Positions 5,704 to 13,571 of a stretch of 17,204 bases of DNA are shown here, piece by piece (positions within the stretch are counted from its first letter, which is position 1; each line of letters opens with the position of its first letter). The position numbers and the translations under genes are program-made. Source of the DNA: JANOXC01 sp031418215 (GTDB lineage: Bacteria; Bacteroidota; Bacteroidia; AKYH767-A; OLB10); assembly GCA_031418215.1 (NCBI GenBank), contig JANOXC010000045.1:1-17204 (forward strand). Reading direction: 5' to 3'. The notes below the pieces were generated by a model. It saw only the letters and a program-made list of their open reading frames with translations. It was not told the DNA's origin and did not search any database.

Positions 5704-7332
5704 ATGCTTATGCCAACTTTAACCTTAAATAAAAGTACTGTTGACCTCAATCTAACAGGTCTGTTAAGTGAGCTCATCACTGATTATCTTTCCGCAAATC
5801 ATAAACTGAAAAGTTTTTATCAGTATGAGAATAATATACAAGCCTTTAAGCAAGCAATAGCAAACAGAAAGCAATTTCCTTTTTACAGGCCACAATTGGT
5901 AAAGGCGCTCAGGCAACAAAATCATCTTTTTCTCGAAAATTATTCATTGATAAAATCTAATATTGATTTATTAGAACAAGAAAATACTTTTACGGTAACC
6001 ACAGGCCATCAGGTTTGTGTTTTTACAGGACCATTATACTTTATATATAAAATTGTTTCAACCATAAACCTGGCTGAAGCACTCAAGAAGGAATATCCGG
6101 AGAATAACTTTGTCCCTGTCTATTGGCTTTCAGGCGAAGACCATGACTTTGCAGAGATCAATCATATTCATCTTTTTAACAAAAAACTAGAGTGGAAACA
6201 AGATGCTAAAGGGCCTGCTGGAAAACTCTCCACAGATTCAATGGCTGAAGTTTTTATTGAGCTAAGGGAGCTGATGGGCAGCAGTGCAAATGCAATTGAA
6301 TTAGATAGGATTTTTGAAGAAGCTTACCTGTTTAATGCCACGCTTTCTGAAGCTACACGATTTCTTGTGAACAAATTGTTTGGTAAGTATGGCTTAGTGG
6401 TAATAGAGGGTGATGATAGCAATTTGAAAAGATTATATATACCGGTGATCAATGATGAACTGCAAAATCAACGCTCAGAATCATTGGTAGAGGCCACTTC
6501 TGCATCATTGGTTGCTTTGGGTTATAAGCCACAAGTACATCCGCGCAACATAAATTTATTTTACATTGATGAGGGAGTTCGCGAACGTATTGTAAAAACA
6601 AATGATAATAAATTCGAGGTGCTCAATACGAGTTTGTCATTCGATTACGATACGATGATGAAATTGGTGGACTCCAATCCTGAGAAATTTAGTCCGAATG
6701 TGGTCCTGCGACCTTTGTACCAGGATTTTATATTACCAAACCTGGCTTATGTGGGTGGCCCGGGTGAATTGTCTTATTGGCTTCAGTACAAATCAATGTT
6801 TGCTGCTCATAGAGTTCACTATCCTGTTCTCATTCCACGGAGTAGTGTATTACTGATGGAGGCTAAATCATTGCGTAAGCTCAGTGCCCTAGGACTTACG
6901 ATTAGTGAGCTCTTTAAAACGCAGGAAGAATTATCTGCAAGTTATATTAACAGTCTTCAAGATGATAAATTTGATTTTGATCAGGAGAAGTTAATGCTGG
7001 AGAAAATATTTGATATGTTAAAAGAAAAGATAACCGGAATAGATAAAAGTTTAGAAGGCACCGTTGCCGCTGAATATCAAAAGACATTAAATGCCCTCGA
7101 GTTGTTGAATAAGAAAACAACAGCTGCCGTGAAACGGAAACATGAAACAGCAATAACACAGCTTAAAAATCTGAAGGACAAAGTTTTTCCTGAAACTGTA
7201 TTTCAGGAAAGGCACCTGAATTTTATCCCGTTCTATTTACAATTCGGAAGCGCTTTTATTGATATATTGAAAACGAATTTATCGGCCTTCGAAAATAAAT
7301 TGATTGTTTTAAAAGAAACGGATAAATCTTAA
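5704..7332 (+). CDS. bshC: Bacillithiol biosynthesis cysteine-adding enzyme BshC
   Basis: The last enzyme of bacillithiol synthesis, which joins cysteine to glucosaminyl-malate to make the low-molecular-weight thiol that replaces glutathione in many Firmicutes and Bacteroidota. At 542 residues it has typical family length. Recognisable segments are VTTGHQVCVFTGPLYFIYK (98-116), YWLSGEDHDFAEINH (140-154) and LRPLYQDFILPNLAYVGGPGELSYW (335-359). A helical, coiled-coil-like insertion spans roughly 422-495, also as in the family. ATG 5704 or 5710 (MLM) could be the start. It lies 19 bases behind rimO and converges with the small gene at 7347-7613. The other pathway genes (bshA, bshB) are not in the window. 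Confidence 0.95.
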   Translation: MLMPTLTLNKSTVDLNLTGLLSELITDYLSANHKLKSFYQYENNIQAFKQAIANRKQFPFYRPQLVKALRQQNHLFLENYSLIKSNIDLLEQENTFTVTTGHQVCVFTGPLYFIYKIVSTINLAEALKKEYPENNFVPVYWLSGEDHDFAEINHIHLFNKKLEWKQDAKGPAGKLSTDSMAEVFIELRELMGSSANAIELDRIFEEAYLFNATLSEATRFLVNKLFGKYGLVVIEGDDSNLKRLYIPVINDELQNQRSESLVEATSASLVALGYKPQVHPRNINLFYIDEGVRERIVKTNDNKFEVLNTSLSFDYDTMMKLVDSNPEKFSPNVVLRPLYQDFILPNLAYVGGPGELSYWLQYKSMFAAHRVHYPVLIPRSSVLLMEAKSLRKLSALGLTISELFKTQEELSASYINSLQDDKFDFDQEKLMLEKIFDMLKEKITGIDKSLEGTVAAEYQKTLNALELLNKKTTAAVKRKHETAITQLKNLKDKVFPETVFQERHLNFIPFYLQFGSAFIDILKTNLSAFENKLIVLKETDKS

Positions 7333-7346
7333 TTGAGAAATATTTT

Positions 7347-7613
7347 TTAGAACCTGAATTTTTCAGTGAGAATGTTATTCTCGTACTCTACTTGTGCAAT
7401 ATAAATGCCTTCATCAATATCGTTGAGCGGAATAAATGTCAATTGATTTGTTGGAATTTTTCGCTCCAGCTTGGTATGACCAGCCATATCAATAACAGAT
7501 AATTTAGCCTCAGTGCTTTGTCCGGATATTAACTTAAGGTAAAGTTGTCCTGCTCCCTGATCAGCATAGAGTGTCAGCGATTCGTTAATTTTTACTTCTG
7601 ATTTTAGAGCCAT
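7347..7613 (-). CDS. Small stand-alone protein resembling a T9SS type A sorting domain
   Basis: An 88-residue protein with a beta-rich pattern close to the type IX secretion C-terminal domain (type A). Seen in order are LTLYADQGAGQLYLKLI, a LSVIDMAGHTKLERKI strand pair resembling the family's 'v.i.D..Gr.v', then FIPLNDIDEGIYIAQVEYENNILTEKFRF, which matches the usual 'l..GiY.v.v......t.Kf' ending. Normally this domain is the C-terminal tag of a larger exported protein. Here there is no cargo and no signal peptide (N-terminus MALKSEVKINE), and the YPNP-type entry motif is missing. A TAACTTTG promoter-like box lies 36 bases upstream, which argues for a real gene. It could instead be the remnant of a larger exported protein. 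It is convergent with bshC (14-base gap). Family resemblance is fairly clear; function is unknown. Confidence 0.7.
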   Translation of the reverse strand: MALKSEVKINESLTLYADQGAGQLYLKLISGQSTEAKLSVIDMAGHTKLERKIPTNQLTFIPLNDIDEGIYIAQVEYENNILTEKFRF

Positions 7614-7986
7614 CAGTTTTTACAACTGGAGGTTTAGATTAGTGCTTACAAAGTTATATTGAAAGTGTGAAAATAACTATTTATATTTTACTTTTTAATT
7701 AGTGTTCTTATTACTTGATTCATTTATTACCATAAGGAGGGCGAAATTTATCTCACCTAATGAATTCTAAAACTTTACCCAATAATTTGATTCATTTACC
7801 CTATTTTTACGTAGTTGATATTAATTTTATGAGCAGGAATAACAAGGTTTATTTTGATAATCTTTTTAAATTGAATTGCATGAAGCATTTTTTTGTGTCT
7901 CGAAGAGAAGTGTTGGGACCTTGTATTTTTCTTTATTTTAATTGGAATGGAATTATATATAAACGGACAACGGCCAATACCGGATT
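7614..7986. other. Gene-free divergent region between the small T9SS-like gene and the GH13 gene
   Basis: About 370 AT-rich bases that must carry the promoters of two divergent genes. Seen here are a TAnnTTTG box for the minus-strand gene (7649-7656), a 12-base direct repeat TTGATTCATTTA at 7715-7726 and 7787-7798, and an isolated AAGGAGG at 7734-7740. A 76-codon open frame on the + strand (7760-7990) overlaps the GH13 start by ATGA, but its product resembles nothing I know and looks like chance. I see no clear promoter for the GH13 gene. Confidence 0.55.
7649..7656 (-). promoter_or_regulatory. Predicted -7 box for the small T9SS-like gene
   Basis: Read on the minus strand this is TAACTTTG, an exact TAnnTTTG match 36 bases ahead of the start codon at 7613. 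No good TTG lies at the expected -33 distance, so the call rests on the -7 box and its position alone. Confidence 0.45.
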
Positions 7987-9732
7987 ATGATAGGGAAGAA
8001 GATGGTTATTTACCAATTGCTCGTAAGGCTGTTCAGCAATAAAAACACGAATCCTGTTTTGAATGGGACCATTGCTGAAAATGGAACAGGTAAGTTTAAT
8101 GAAATTACTTTAAAAGCACTGGAGGAATTAAAAGCTTTAGGTATTACACATGTTTGGTATACTGGGATTCTGGAGCATGCAACCATGTCGGATTTTACCG
8201 CATACAATATTCAGCCTGATGACTGGCGATTAGTTAAGGGTAGAGCAGGTTCTCCTTTTGCAATTAAGGATTATTTTGATGTTAGTCCCGAGTTAGCAGT
8301 TGATGTAACGTATAGAATGAAGGAATTTGAAGAGCTTATTAAGCGGACGCATGCAATGGAAATGAAGGCCATTATTGACTTTATTCCAAATCATGTGGCA
8401 CGTGGTTATCATACGGAATGTGTTGAAGGGAAAATGAATTTTTTTGGTTCGGAGGATGATAGCAATAAGGATTTTGATCCGCAAAATAACTTTTACTATT
8501 TAAATAATACAACTTTTTCTCCACCTGCTGACTATTATCCCTTAGGCATAATTGACATCCCCGCGTATTCAAAAACACATGTTGAGTGGCCTGCAAAAGT
8601 CACTGGTAACAATGTGTTGTCTGCTGCTCCTTCAACCAACGATTGGTTTGAAACAGTTAAATTGAATTTCGGAGTAAATATTTTCAATGTGAACACTAAA
8701 TATTTTAATCCTATTCCAAAGACATGGATCTATTTTAGAGAAATATTATTCTTTTGGGCAGGGAAGGGCATAGATGGTTTTAGGTGCGATATGGCTGAAA
8801 TGGTGCCTGTTGAATTCTGGAGTTGGATCATTCCGCAAGTTAAAGCGGTTTATAAGGATGTTTTTTTTATTGGTGAAATTTATCAGCCCGAACAATATGC
8901 TGATTATATATATAGTGGGAGGTTTGATTATTTATATGATAAAGCAGGATTATATGATAAGCTGGTGGCAGTTGTGAAAGAAGAAGTGAATGCTGATGAA
9001 ATATATAGCCCTGTCAGCAACACAATTTCTTTCAGTGATCATATGCTATACTTTTTGGAGAATCATGACGAAGTGCGAATTGCTTCCCAGAAGTTTGCAA
9101 AAAATCCTTGGGCCGGCATTCCTGCAATGGCCTTATTGAGTACTATTTCCAAAGGACCTGTAATGATATATTTTGGTCAGGAAGTTGGTGAAACAGCAGA
9201 TATTCCTGCAGGTTTTGGCGGAGGCAATGGACGAACCACTATTTATGATTATTGGAATGCACCGGAACATCAAAAATGGATGAATAATGGATCTTTTGAT
9301 GGTGGACAGTTAAGTAATTCACAAAAGACTTTAAGAAATTATTACCAAAAATTATTGACCTTATTAAATAGTCAGGAGGCTATCACTGATGGTAACATGT
9401 TGTATGCTGATGCGGATATTAAAGCGATGGAGGATACAACTGCAAATTCAAAATACATTTTTGCATTTTATCGTTTTACAACGAAACAAAGATTGCTGAT
9501 TATTGTAAATTTTAGTAGGACGCATTATTTCAAAATTGGTTTTAATACTGATTTAGATAAATGGCACTCGATGTATGGAAGTTTGACGGCTATTTATGAA
9601 TTCAAAGAATTATTATCAGGGGCAATTTTAAGTGCAAATAGTTCCGGGAATGATAAACTACTTAGTAATGAATTGGAAATTGTAATTCCTCCGTCTGGCG
9701 CACAAGTTTATTTAATCAATGAAGTAATTTAA
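7987..9732 (+). CDS. GH13 alpha-amylase family glycoside hydrolase, cytoplasmic
   Basis: An alpha-glucan-active glycosidase or glucanotransferase with a (beta/alpha)8 barrel. All four GH13 signature regions are present: DFIPNH (131-136); GFRCD, with the nucleophile Asp268; GE, with the acid/base Glu297; and ENHDE, with the transition-state Asp361. A beta-sandwich C domain follows from about residue 480. There is no signal peptide or lipoprotein cysteine, so it should act in the cytoplasm, unlike the surface or periplasmic SusG/SusA-type enzymes of starch-utilisation loci. The start could be ATG 7987 or 8002 (MVIYQLLVRLFSN); the latter resembles the usual family start. The MFS gene follows after 16 bases. 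Whether the enzyme hydrolyses or transfers, and on which substrate, cannot be told from sequence. Confidence 0.9.
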   Translation: MIGKKMVIYQLLVRLFSNKNTNPVLNGTIAENGTGKFNEITLKALEELKALGITHVWYTGILEHATMSDFTAYNIQPDDWRLVKGRAGSPFAIKDYFDVSPELAVDVTYRMKEFEELIKRTHAMEMKAIIDFIPNHVARGYHTECVEGKMNFFGSEDDSNKDFDPQNNFYYLNNTTFSPPADYYPLGIIDIPAYSKTHVEWPAKVTGNNVLSAAPSTNDWFETVKLNFGVNIFNVNTKYFNPIPKTWIYFREILFFWAGKGIDGFRCDMAEMVPVEFWSWIIPQVKAVYKDVFFIGEIYQPEQYADYIYSGRFDYLYDKAGLYDKLVAVVKEEVNADEIYSPVSNTISFSDHMLYFLENHDEVRIASQKFAKNPWAGIPAMALLSTISKGPVMIYFGQEVGETADIPAGFGGGNGRTTIYDYWNAPEHQKWMNNGSFDGGQLSNSQKTLRNYYQKLLTLLNSQEAITDGNMLYADADIKAMEDTTANSKYIFAFYRFTTKQRLLIIVNFSRTHYFKIGFNTDLDKWHSMYGSLTAIYEFKELLSGAILSANSSGNDKLLSNELEIVIPPSGAQVYLINEVI

Positions 9733-9748
9733 TTTTGCAGAAATTTAT

Positions 9749-10978
9749 ATGAACCGGCAACACCACCAAACTCGCAATCCATTTAATATTATTGTAATTG
9801 TAGCAGCGCTGGGCTATTTTGTGGATATATACGATTTAATATTATTTAATGTCGTTAAAAATGCAAGCCTTGCTTCTTTGGGATTGACTGGTGAAGAATT
9901 GGAAAGAACTGGTATTTCGCTCTTTAACTGGCAAATGACAGGAATGTTGATTGGTGGTATTTGTTGGGGAATATTAGGCGATAAAAAGGGTAGGGTAAAG
10001 GTGTTGTTTGGCTCCATTCTAATGTATTCGCTCGCCAATATTGCCAATGGCTTTGTTACAGATGTTTCTACATATGCTTTGGTGCGATTTATTGCAGGCG
10101 TGGGTTTAGCAGGTGAATTAGGAGCTGGCATTACACTCGTAAGTGAAACAATGAGTAAAGAGCATCGTGGATATGGTACAATGTTGATTGTTACGTTTGG
10201 TGCTTTGGGTGCTGTATTAGCCGCATTAATTGGCAGTGAGTTTACTTGGCAGATTGCCTATTTTGTGGGTGGTGGTATGGGATTGTTATTGCTTGCATTA
10301 AGAGTAGGAATTTATGAAAGCGGGATGTTCAGTCAATTAAAAGATTCAAAAGTTAAGACGGGGAGGCTGAGAGATCTTTTTACTAGTCGGAAACGATTGG
10401 TAAAATATATATACTGTATAATGATTGGATTGCCGATATGGTTTGTAATAGGTGTCCTGATTGCACTAAGCAGTAAGTTTGGAGCTATCAATAAAGTGAA
10501 TGGCACCATCGTGATTGGTACGTCAATAATGTTTGCTTATATTGGTCTTTCAATAGGTGATCTCATTTGTGGTTTATCTAGCCAGCTTTTCCGAAGTAGG
10601 AGGAAGGTAGTATTGGCATATTTAATTTCTTGTTATTTGTTGATTGTCCTATTTTTATTTACAACAGGACTTTCATTGTTTTCGTTTAATCTACTTTGTT
10701 TCTTGTTGGGTGCAGCAACAGGGTATTGGGCATTGTTTGTTACCATTGCGGCGGAGCAGTTTGGCACCAATATTCGCTCTACAGTAACGACTACCGTTCC
10801 CAACTTTGTAAGAGGAGCTGTTGTTCCAATTACTTTAAGTTTTAAATATTTTGAGCCCACATTCGGAAGTGTGTACAGCGCTTTGGCTGTAGGCACTGTT
10901 TGTATTATTTTGGCGGTGATTGCCGTGATGAATATCGGAGAGACATTTGCAAAAGATTTAAATTACCTGGAAGCCTGA
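9749..10978 (+). CDS. Major facilitator superfamily transporter
   Basis: An inner-membrane secondary transporter of 409 residues with about 12 hydrophobic segments. It shows the MFS loop 2-3 motif GILGDKKGRVKV (74-85), the TM4 stretch RFIAGVGLAGELGAG (113-127), and two acidic residues in TM1 (Asp26, Asp29 in YFVDIYDLILF). The TM1 aspartates and the AGELGAG motif recall the aromatic-acid/H+ and metabolite/H+ symporter groups, but its gene partner suggests a sugar. The substrate is therefore open. Its stop overlaps the start of the CoA-binding protein gene (TGATG), and it lies 16 bases behind the GH13 gene, so the three are likely co-translated. Confidence 0.92.
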   Translation: MNRQHHQTRNPFNIIVIVAALGYFVDIYDLILFNVVKNASLASLGLTGEELERTGISLFNWQMTGMLIGGICWGILGDKKGRVKVLFGSILMYSLANIANGFVTDVSTYALVRFIAGVGLAGELGAGITLVSETMSKEHRGYGTMLIVTFGALGAVLAALIGSEFTWQIAYFVGGGMGLLLLALRVGIYESGMFSQLKDSKVKTGRLRDLFTSRKRLVKYIYCIMIGLPIWFVIGVLIALSSKFGAINKVNGTIVIGTSIMFAYIGLSIGDLICGLSSQLFRSRRKVVLAYLISCYLLIVLFLFTTGLSLFSFNLLCFLLGAATGYWALFVTIAAEQFGTNIRSTVTTTVPNFVRGAVVPITLSFKYFEPTFGSVYSALAVGTVCIILAVIAVMNIGETFAKDLNYLEA

Positions 10979-11337
10979 TGAAAAAAACACTTGTGATTGG
11001 CGCCTCATTGAATCCTCAACGTTATTCAAATCTCGCTATTCTTCGTTTACGTCAATATAATCATCCGGTACTTGCAATAGGACTTAGGCAGGGAACGATA
11101 GGAGATGTAATAATTGAAACGGGTCATCCATTATTTAATGATGTTGATACGGTTACTTTATATATTAATCCGGAGCGCCAAACGGAATACTACGAATATA
11201 TTATTTCATTAAAACCATTGAGAGTAATTTTTAATCCTGGAACAGAAAATCCTGGTTTGGAGAAAAAGTTGACTGATGCTGGGATTGAATCAGTGGAAGC
11301 TTGCACCTTGGTGTTGCTTTCTATTAAGCAATATTGA
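10978..11337 (+). CDS. Small CoA-binding (YccU-like) Rossmann-fold protein
   Basis: A 119-residue single-domain protein of the CoA_binding_2 family, related to the nucleotide-binding domain of succinyl-CoA synthetase. It shows the N-terminal VIGASLNPQRYSNLAI motif (residues 7-22), a second strand HPVLAIGLRQGTIGDV, and the family's NPGTENPGLE and GIESVEACTLVLL segments. The frame is open further upstream to 10900, but the start at 10978 gives the standard N-terminus (MKKTLVIGAS) and a one-base TGATG overlap with the MFS stop, a sign of translational coupling. The biological role of the family is poorly known. It ends 3 bases from the convergent kinase gene. Confidence 0.88.
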   Translation: MKKTLVIGASLNPQRYSNLAILRLRQYNHPVLAIGLRQGTIGDVIIETGHPLFNDVDTVTLYINPERQTEYYEYIISLKPLRVIFNPGTENPGLEKKLTDAGIESVEACTLVLLSIKQY

Positions 11338-11340
11338 ACG

Positions 11341-12654
11341 TTAACAGCTAACGATAAAAGTAGTGCCTTTATCGATCTCAGAAGTCACACTTATTGTCAT
11401 TCCATGAAAATTTGCAATGGATTTTACAATGGTTAGTCCAAGACCATAGCCATCACTGATATTCGCATTAACACGTTTAAACCGATCAAAAATGATGTCA
11501 ATCTGGTTGGGATCAATACCAATTCCTGAATCTTTTATTTCAATGATTTTTGCACCATCACGAACCTTTGTATTGATAATAATATTTCCCCCGTCTTTAT
11601 TATATTTAATGGCATTGTTGATGATGTTGAAAAACATGGTAAACAATAGTGTGCGGTTAGAAGGATTGATTTCAAAATCTGACTCAAAATGCGTGCTGAT
11701 GGTAATGTTTTTTTCATGCAGGCGGTCCTCAATTTCTGCAATTACTTCATTAAGTAACTCACATGCTTTTACCGTTTCTTCTTTTATATATTGATCGTTT
11801 TCAATTCTTGAGATCAGCAATAGCGCTTTAATGATTTTACTCATTCGTCCAAGCGTTCGTTGTGAGTCAATCAATTTTACTGCAACTTCATCGGGTACTT
11901 TTCCATCTACAATAATATTCTCCAGTCTGTTTTGAACAATACTTATTGGCGTTTGTAATTCGTGGGAAACATTGGCAATAAATTCTTTTTCAACAAGGAA
12001 TGCATCTTTTATTTTGTGCATCATGTTATTGATGTTCTGATCAAGATGCACAAATTCATAAGTAGTTCCTTTTACGGGGGTGGTATTAAAATTAACCGGG
12101 CTGGGGACAGGCTTAAGTTTTGTTTCAATAATTTTATAAAATGGTTTTAGTAATAACCGTACAAATCCAAGATCAACGAAAACACTGATGATAATTACAA
12201 CGATCATCGCCCATAAAGAGAATTTACTGATTGTTTTTTTTAATTGATCAACTGTCCCTAATCCTTCACCAATGTTAAGTTGGTACATCTGATTGTCATA
12301 GTTGAATGGCTGCCTGATGATACGGTGACTAAGATTTTCACCTTCAATATTCCATTTTTCGTTAACGATAACTATACCGGGGTTGTATTCTGTTTTTAAA
12401 ATCGGACGGATGGATACAAATTCCTCTTTAAAAATATTGTAACTTTCAAAACTGCAATCCTGATCCCTGATGATATCATTAATGCCACCCAGTTGAATGA
12501 TCTTTAAAACCTTCTCACTCCTTGCTCTTAATCGTTTGTCAATGTGATTATAAACGATCTTTTCAACGATGATTGGAAGTATAGCACCAAAAGCCAGCAC
12601 AATCAGTGCCTTGGAAAGTGCGTTGTAAATGGCGAATTTTACCTGTAGTTTCAA
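11341..12654 (-). CDS. Membrane sensor histidine kinase
   Basis: A 437-residue two-component sensor. Transmembrane helices are at about 11-33 and 147-168, enclosing a ~110-residue periplasmic domain of no recognised type. A short HAMP-like linker is followed by the HisKA domain with the phosphorylated His231 (FIANVSHELQTPISIV) and a HATPase domain: N box NIINNAIKYN (343-352), G1 DSGIGID (375-381), F box IFDRFKRVN (388-396), G2 GYGLGL (402-407). SHELQTP in place of the commoner SHELRTP is a minor variant. It lies 35 bases behind its response regulator on the same strand. The stimulus is unknown. Confidence 0.95.
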   Translation of the reverse strand: MKLQVKFAIYNALSKALIVLAFGAILPIIVEKIVYNHIDKRLRARSEKVLKIIQLGGINDIIRDQDCSFESYNIFKEEFVSIRPILKTEYNPGIVIVNEKWNIEGENLSHRIIRQPFNYDNQMYQLNIGEGLGTVDQLKKTISKFSLWAMIVVIIISVFVDLGFVRLLLKPFYKIIETKLKPVPSPVNFNTTPVKGTTYEFVHLDQNINNMMHKIKDAFLVEKEFIANVSHELQTPISIVQNRLENIIVDGKVPDEVAVKLIDSQRTLGRMSKIIKALLLISRIENDQYIKEETVKACELLNEVIAEIEDRLHEKNITISTHFESDFEINPSNRTLLFTMFFNIINNAIKYNKDGGNIIINTKVRDGAKIIEIKDSGIGIDPNQIDIIFDRFKRVNANISDGYGLGLTIVKSIANFHGMTISVTSEIDKGTTFIVSC

Positions 12655-12689
12655 ATGCTTTCGGAAAATATGATTATCGCAAAGGTAAA

Positions 12690-13364
12690 CTAACTGGTGA
12701 TTTTATACCCTATACCTCTAACTGTTTCAAACCAATCAATGGGAGCCTGGGCAGTCAGTTTTTTTCTAAGATTTTTAACATGCACATCAATGTAATTGGA
12801 TTCATAATCATCCTCCAGTACATCTCCCCATATATGCTCTGTAAGCTGCATCCTGGTTAATACACGGTTTTTATGCAATGCCAAATAATGAAAAAGGTCA
12901 AATTCTTTTTTGGTTAAGTTAATAAGGATATCCTTACAATGAACAGTTCTGTTTTGAATATCAATAATAAAATCATGTACATGCATGGTATTATTTTTTA
13001 AGCCATGTTTTCTTCTTAAAATAGCCTGCATCCTTGAATGAAGTTCTGCAAGTGAAAATGGTTTAGCTATGTAATCATCAGCACCATGATCCAATCCTTT
13101 AATTTTATCTTCCACTTCACTGCGGGCAGTAAGAACTATAAAAGCGGCTTCTACATTAGATTTTCTGGCATCCTTTAGCACTTCCATACCATCCATATCC
13201 GGTAAGCCTAAATCCAGTAAAATGAAATCATAACTGTTCACATGGATTTTCTCAGCAGCAATTTTTCCTGAAAATGCTACATCACAATGAAAATTTTGTT
13301 TCGTAAGATAAATTTCCAACTCGTGTGATAAGCTTTTCTCGTCTTCAACAATTAGTACATTCAT
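12690..13364 (-). CDS. OmpR/PhoB-family response regulator
   Basis: A 224-residue DNA-binding regulator. The receiver domain has the acidic pocket Glu7/Asp8, the phospho-acceptor Asp51 (LLDLGLPDMDG), Thr79 and Lys101-Pro102. The C-terminal winged helix (~130-222) shows LTKKEFDLFHYLALHKNRVLTR, the recognition region YIDVHVKNLRKKL and the ending ETVRGIGYKI. It is the first gene of a two-gene transcript with the kinase, its expected partner. No target operon is obvious nearby. The 193-base upstream region holds repeats but no clear TAnnTTTG promoter. Confidence 0.96.
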   Translation of the reverse strand: MNVLIVEDEKSLSHELEIYLTKQNFHCDVAFSGKIAAEKIHVNSYDFILLDLGLPDMDGMEVLKDARKSNVEAAFIVLTARSEVEDKIKGLDHGADDYIAKPFSLAELHSRMQAILRRKHGLKNNTMHVHDFIIDIQNRTVHCKDILINLTKKEFDLFHYLALHKNRVLTRMQLTEHIWGDVLEDDYESNYIDVHVKNLRKKLTAQAPIDWFETVRGIGYKITS

Positions 13365-13477
13365 TTTTTTTGTTTTTTAATTGTAAACTTGCTTTAAAAG
13401 TTAACTACAAATAGAGTTCTTTAGTGTAGGTGTTAAATATTTTTTTTTAAAAACTCGACCCATTTGAAATTTAAACC

Positions 13478-13497
13478 TTAAACTCAAAACTTTAAAC
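13478..13497 (+). repeat. 20-base AT-rich repeat, copy 2
   Basis: An exact match to 3017-3036, again in a gene-free spacer directly beside hairpin repeats, here upstream of the response regulator. The sequence is low in complexity, so common origin is not certain. Confidence 0.5.
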
Positions 13498-13503
13498 CTT
13501 TTA

Positions 13504-13532
13504 ACATCCGTAGCTATTTTAGCGTAGGATGT
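13504..13532. repeat. CATCC-type hairpin repeat, copy 2
   Basis: A near-palindrome, ACATCCGTAGCT–ATTTT–AGCGTAGGATGT. Ten base pairs form with one bulged G on each side. It is one of two neighbouring copies and shares its core with 2403-2431. It lies between the aminotransferase stop and the response regulator and is probably transcribed as the aminotransferase trailer. There is no T-run on either strand. Confidence 0.85.
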
Positions 13533-13543
13533 CAAAACCTTCA

Positions 13544-13571
13544 ACATCCGAAGCTTTTTAGCGTAGGATGT
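13544..13571. repeat. CATCC-type hairpin repeat, copy 3, overlapping the aminotransferase 3' end
   Basis: ACATCCGAAGCT–TTTT–AGCGTAGGATGT, 40 bases from copy 2. The right half (13558-13571) lies inside the aminotransferase gene and supplies its last codons (…Tyr-Ile-Leu-Arg) and TAA stop on the minus strand, so the repeat edge has been taken into the coding sequence. Confidence 0.85.

Noticed and set aside
7760..7990. A 76-codon + strand frame upstream of the GH13 gene, overlapping its start by ATGA, with AAGGAGG about 20 bases upstream.
   Set aside because: The product resembles no family and its composition looks like translated AT-rich spacer. The AAGGAGG is too far from the ATG, and this phylum does not rely on Shine-Dalgarno sequences.
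9814..10131. Minus-strand open frame of 105 codons inside the MFS gene, and similar antisense frames inside other genes.
   Set aside because: These are shadows of well-supported genes on the opposite strand, with no recognisable product.
10900..10977. An upstream extension of the CoA-binding protein frame starting at 10900.
   Set aside because: It overlaps the MFS gene in another frame and adds residues that do not belong to the family. The start at 10978 gives the conserved N-terminus.
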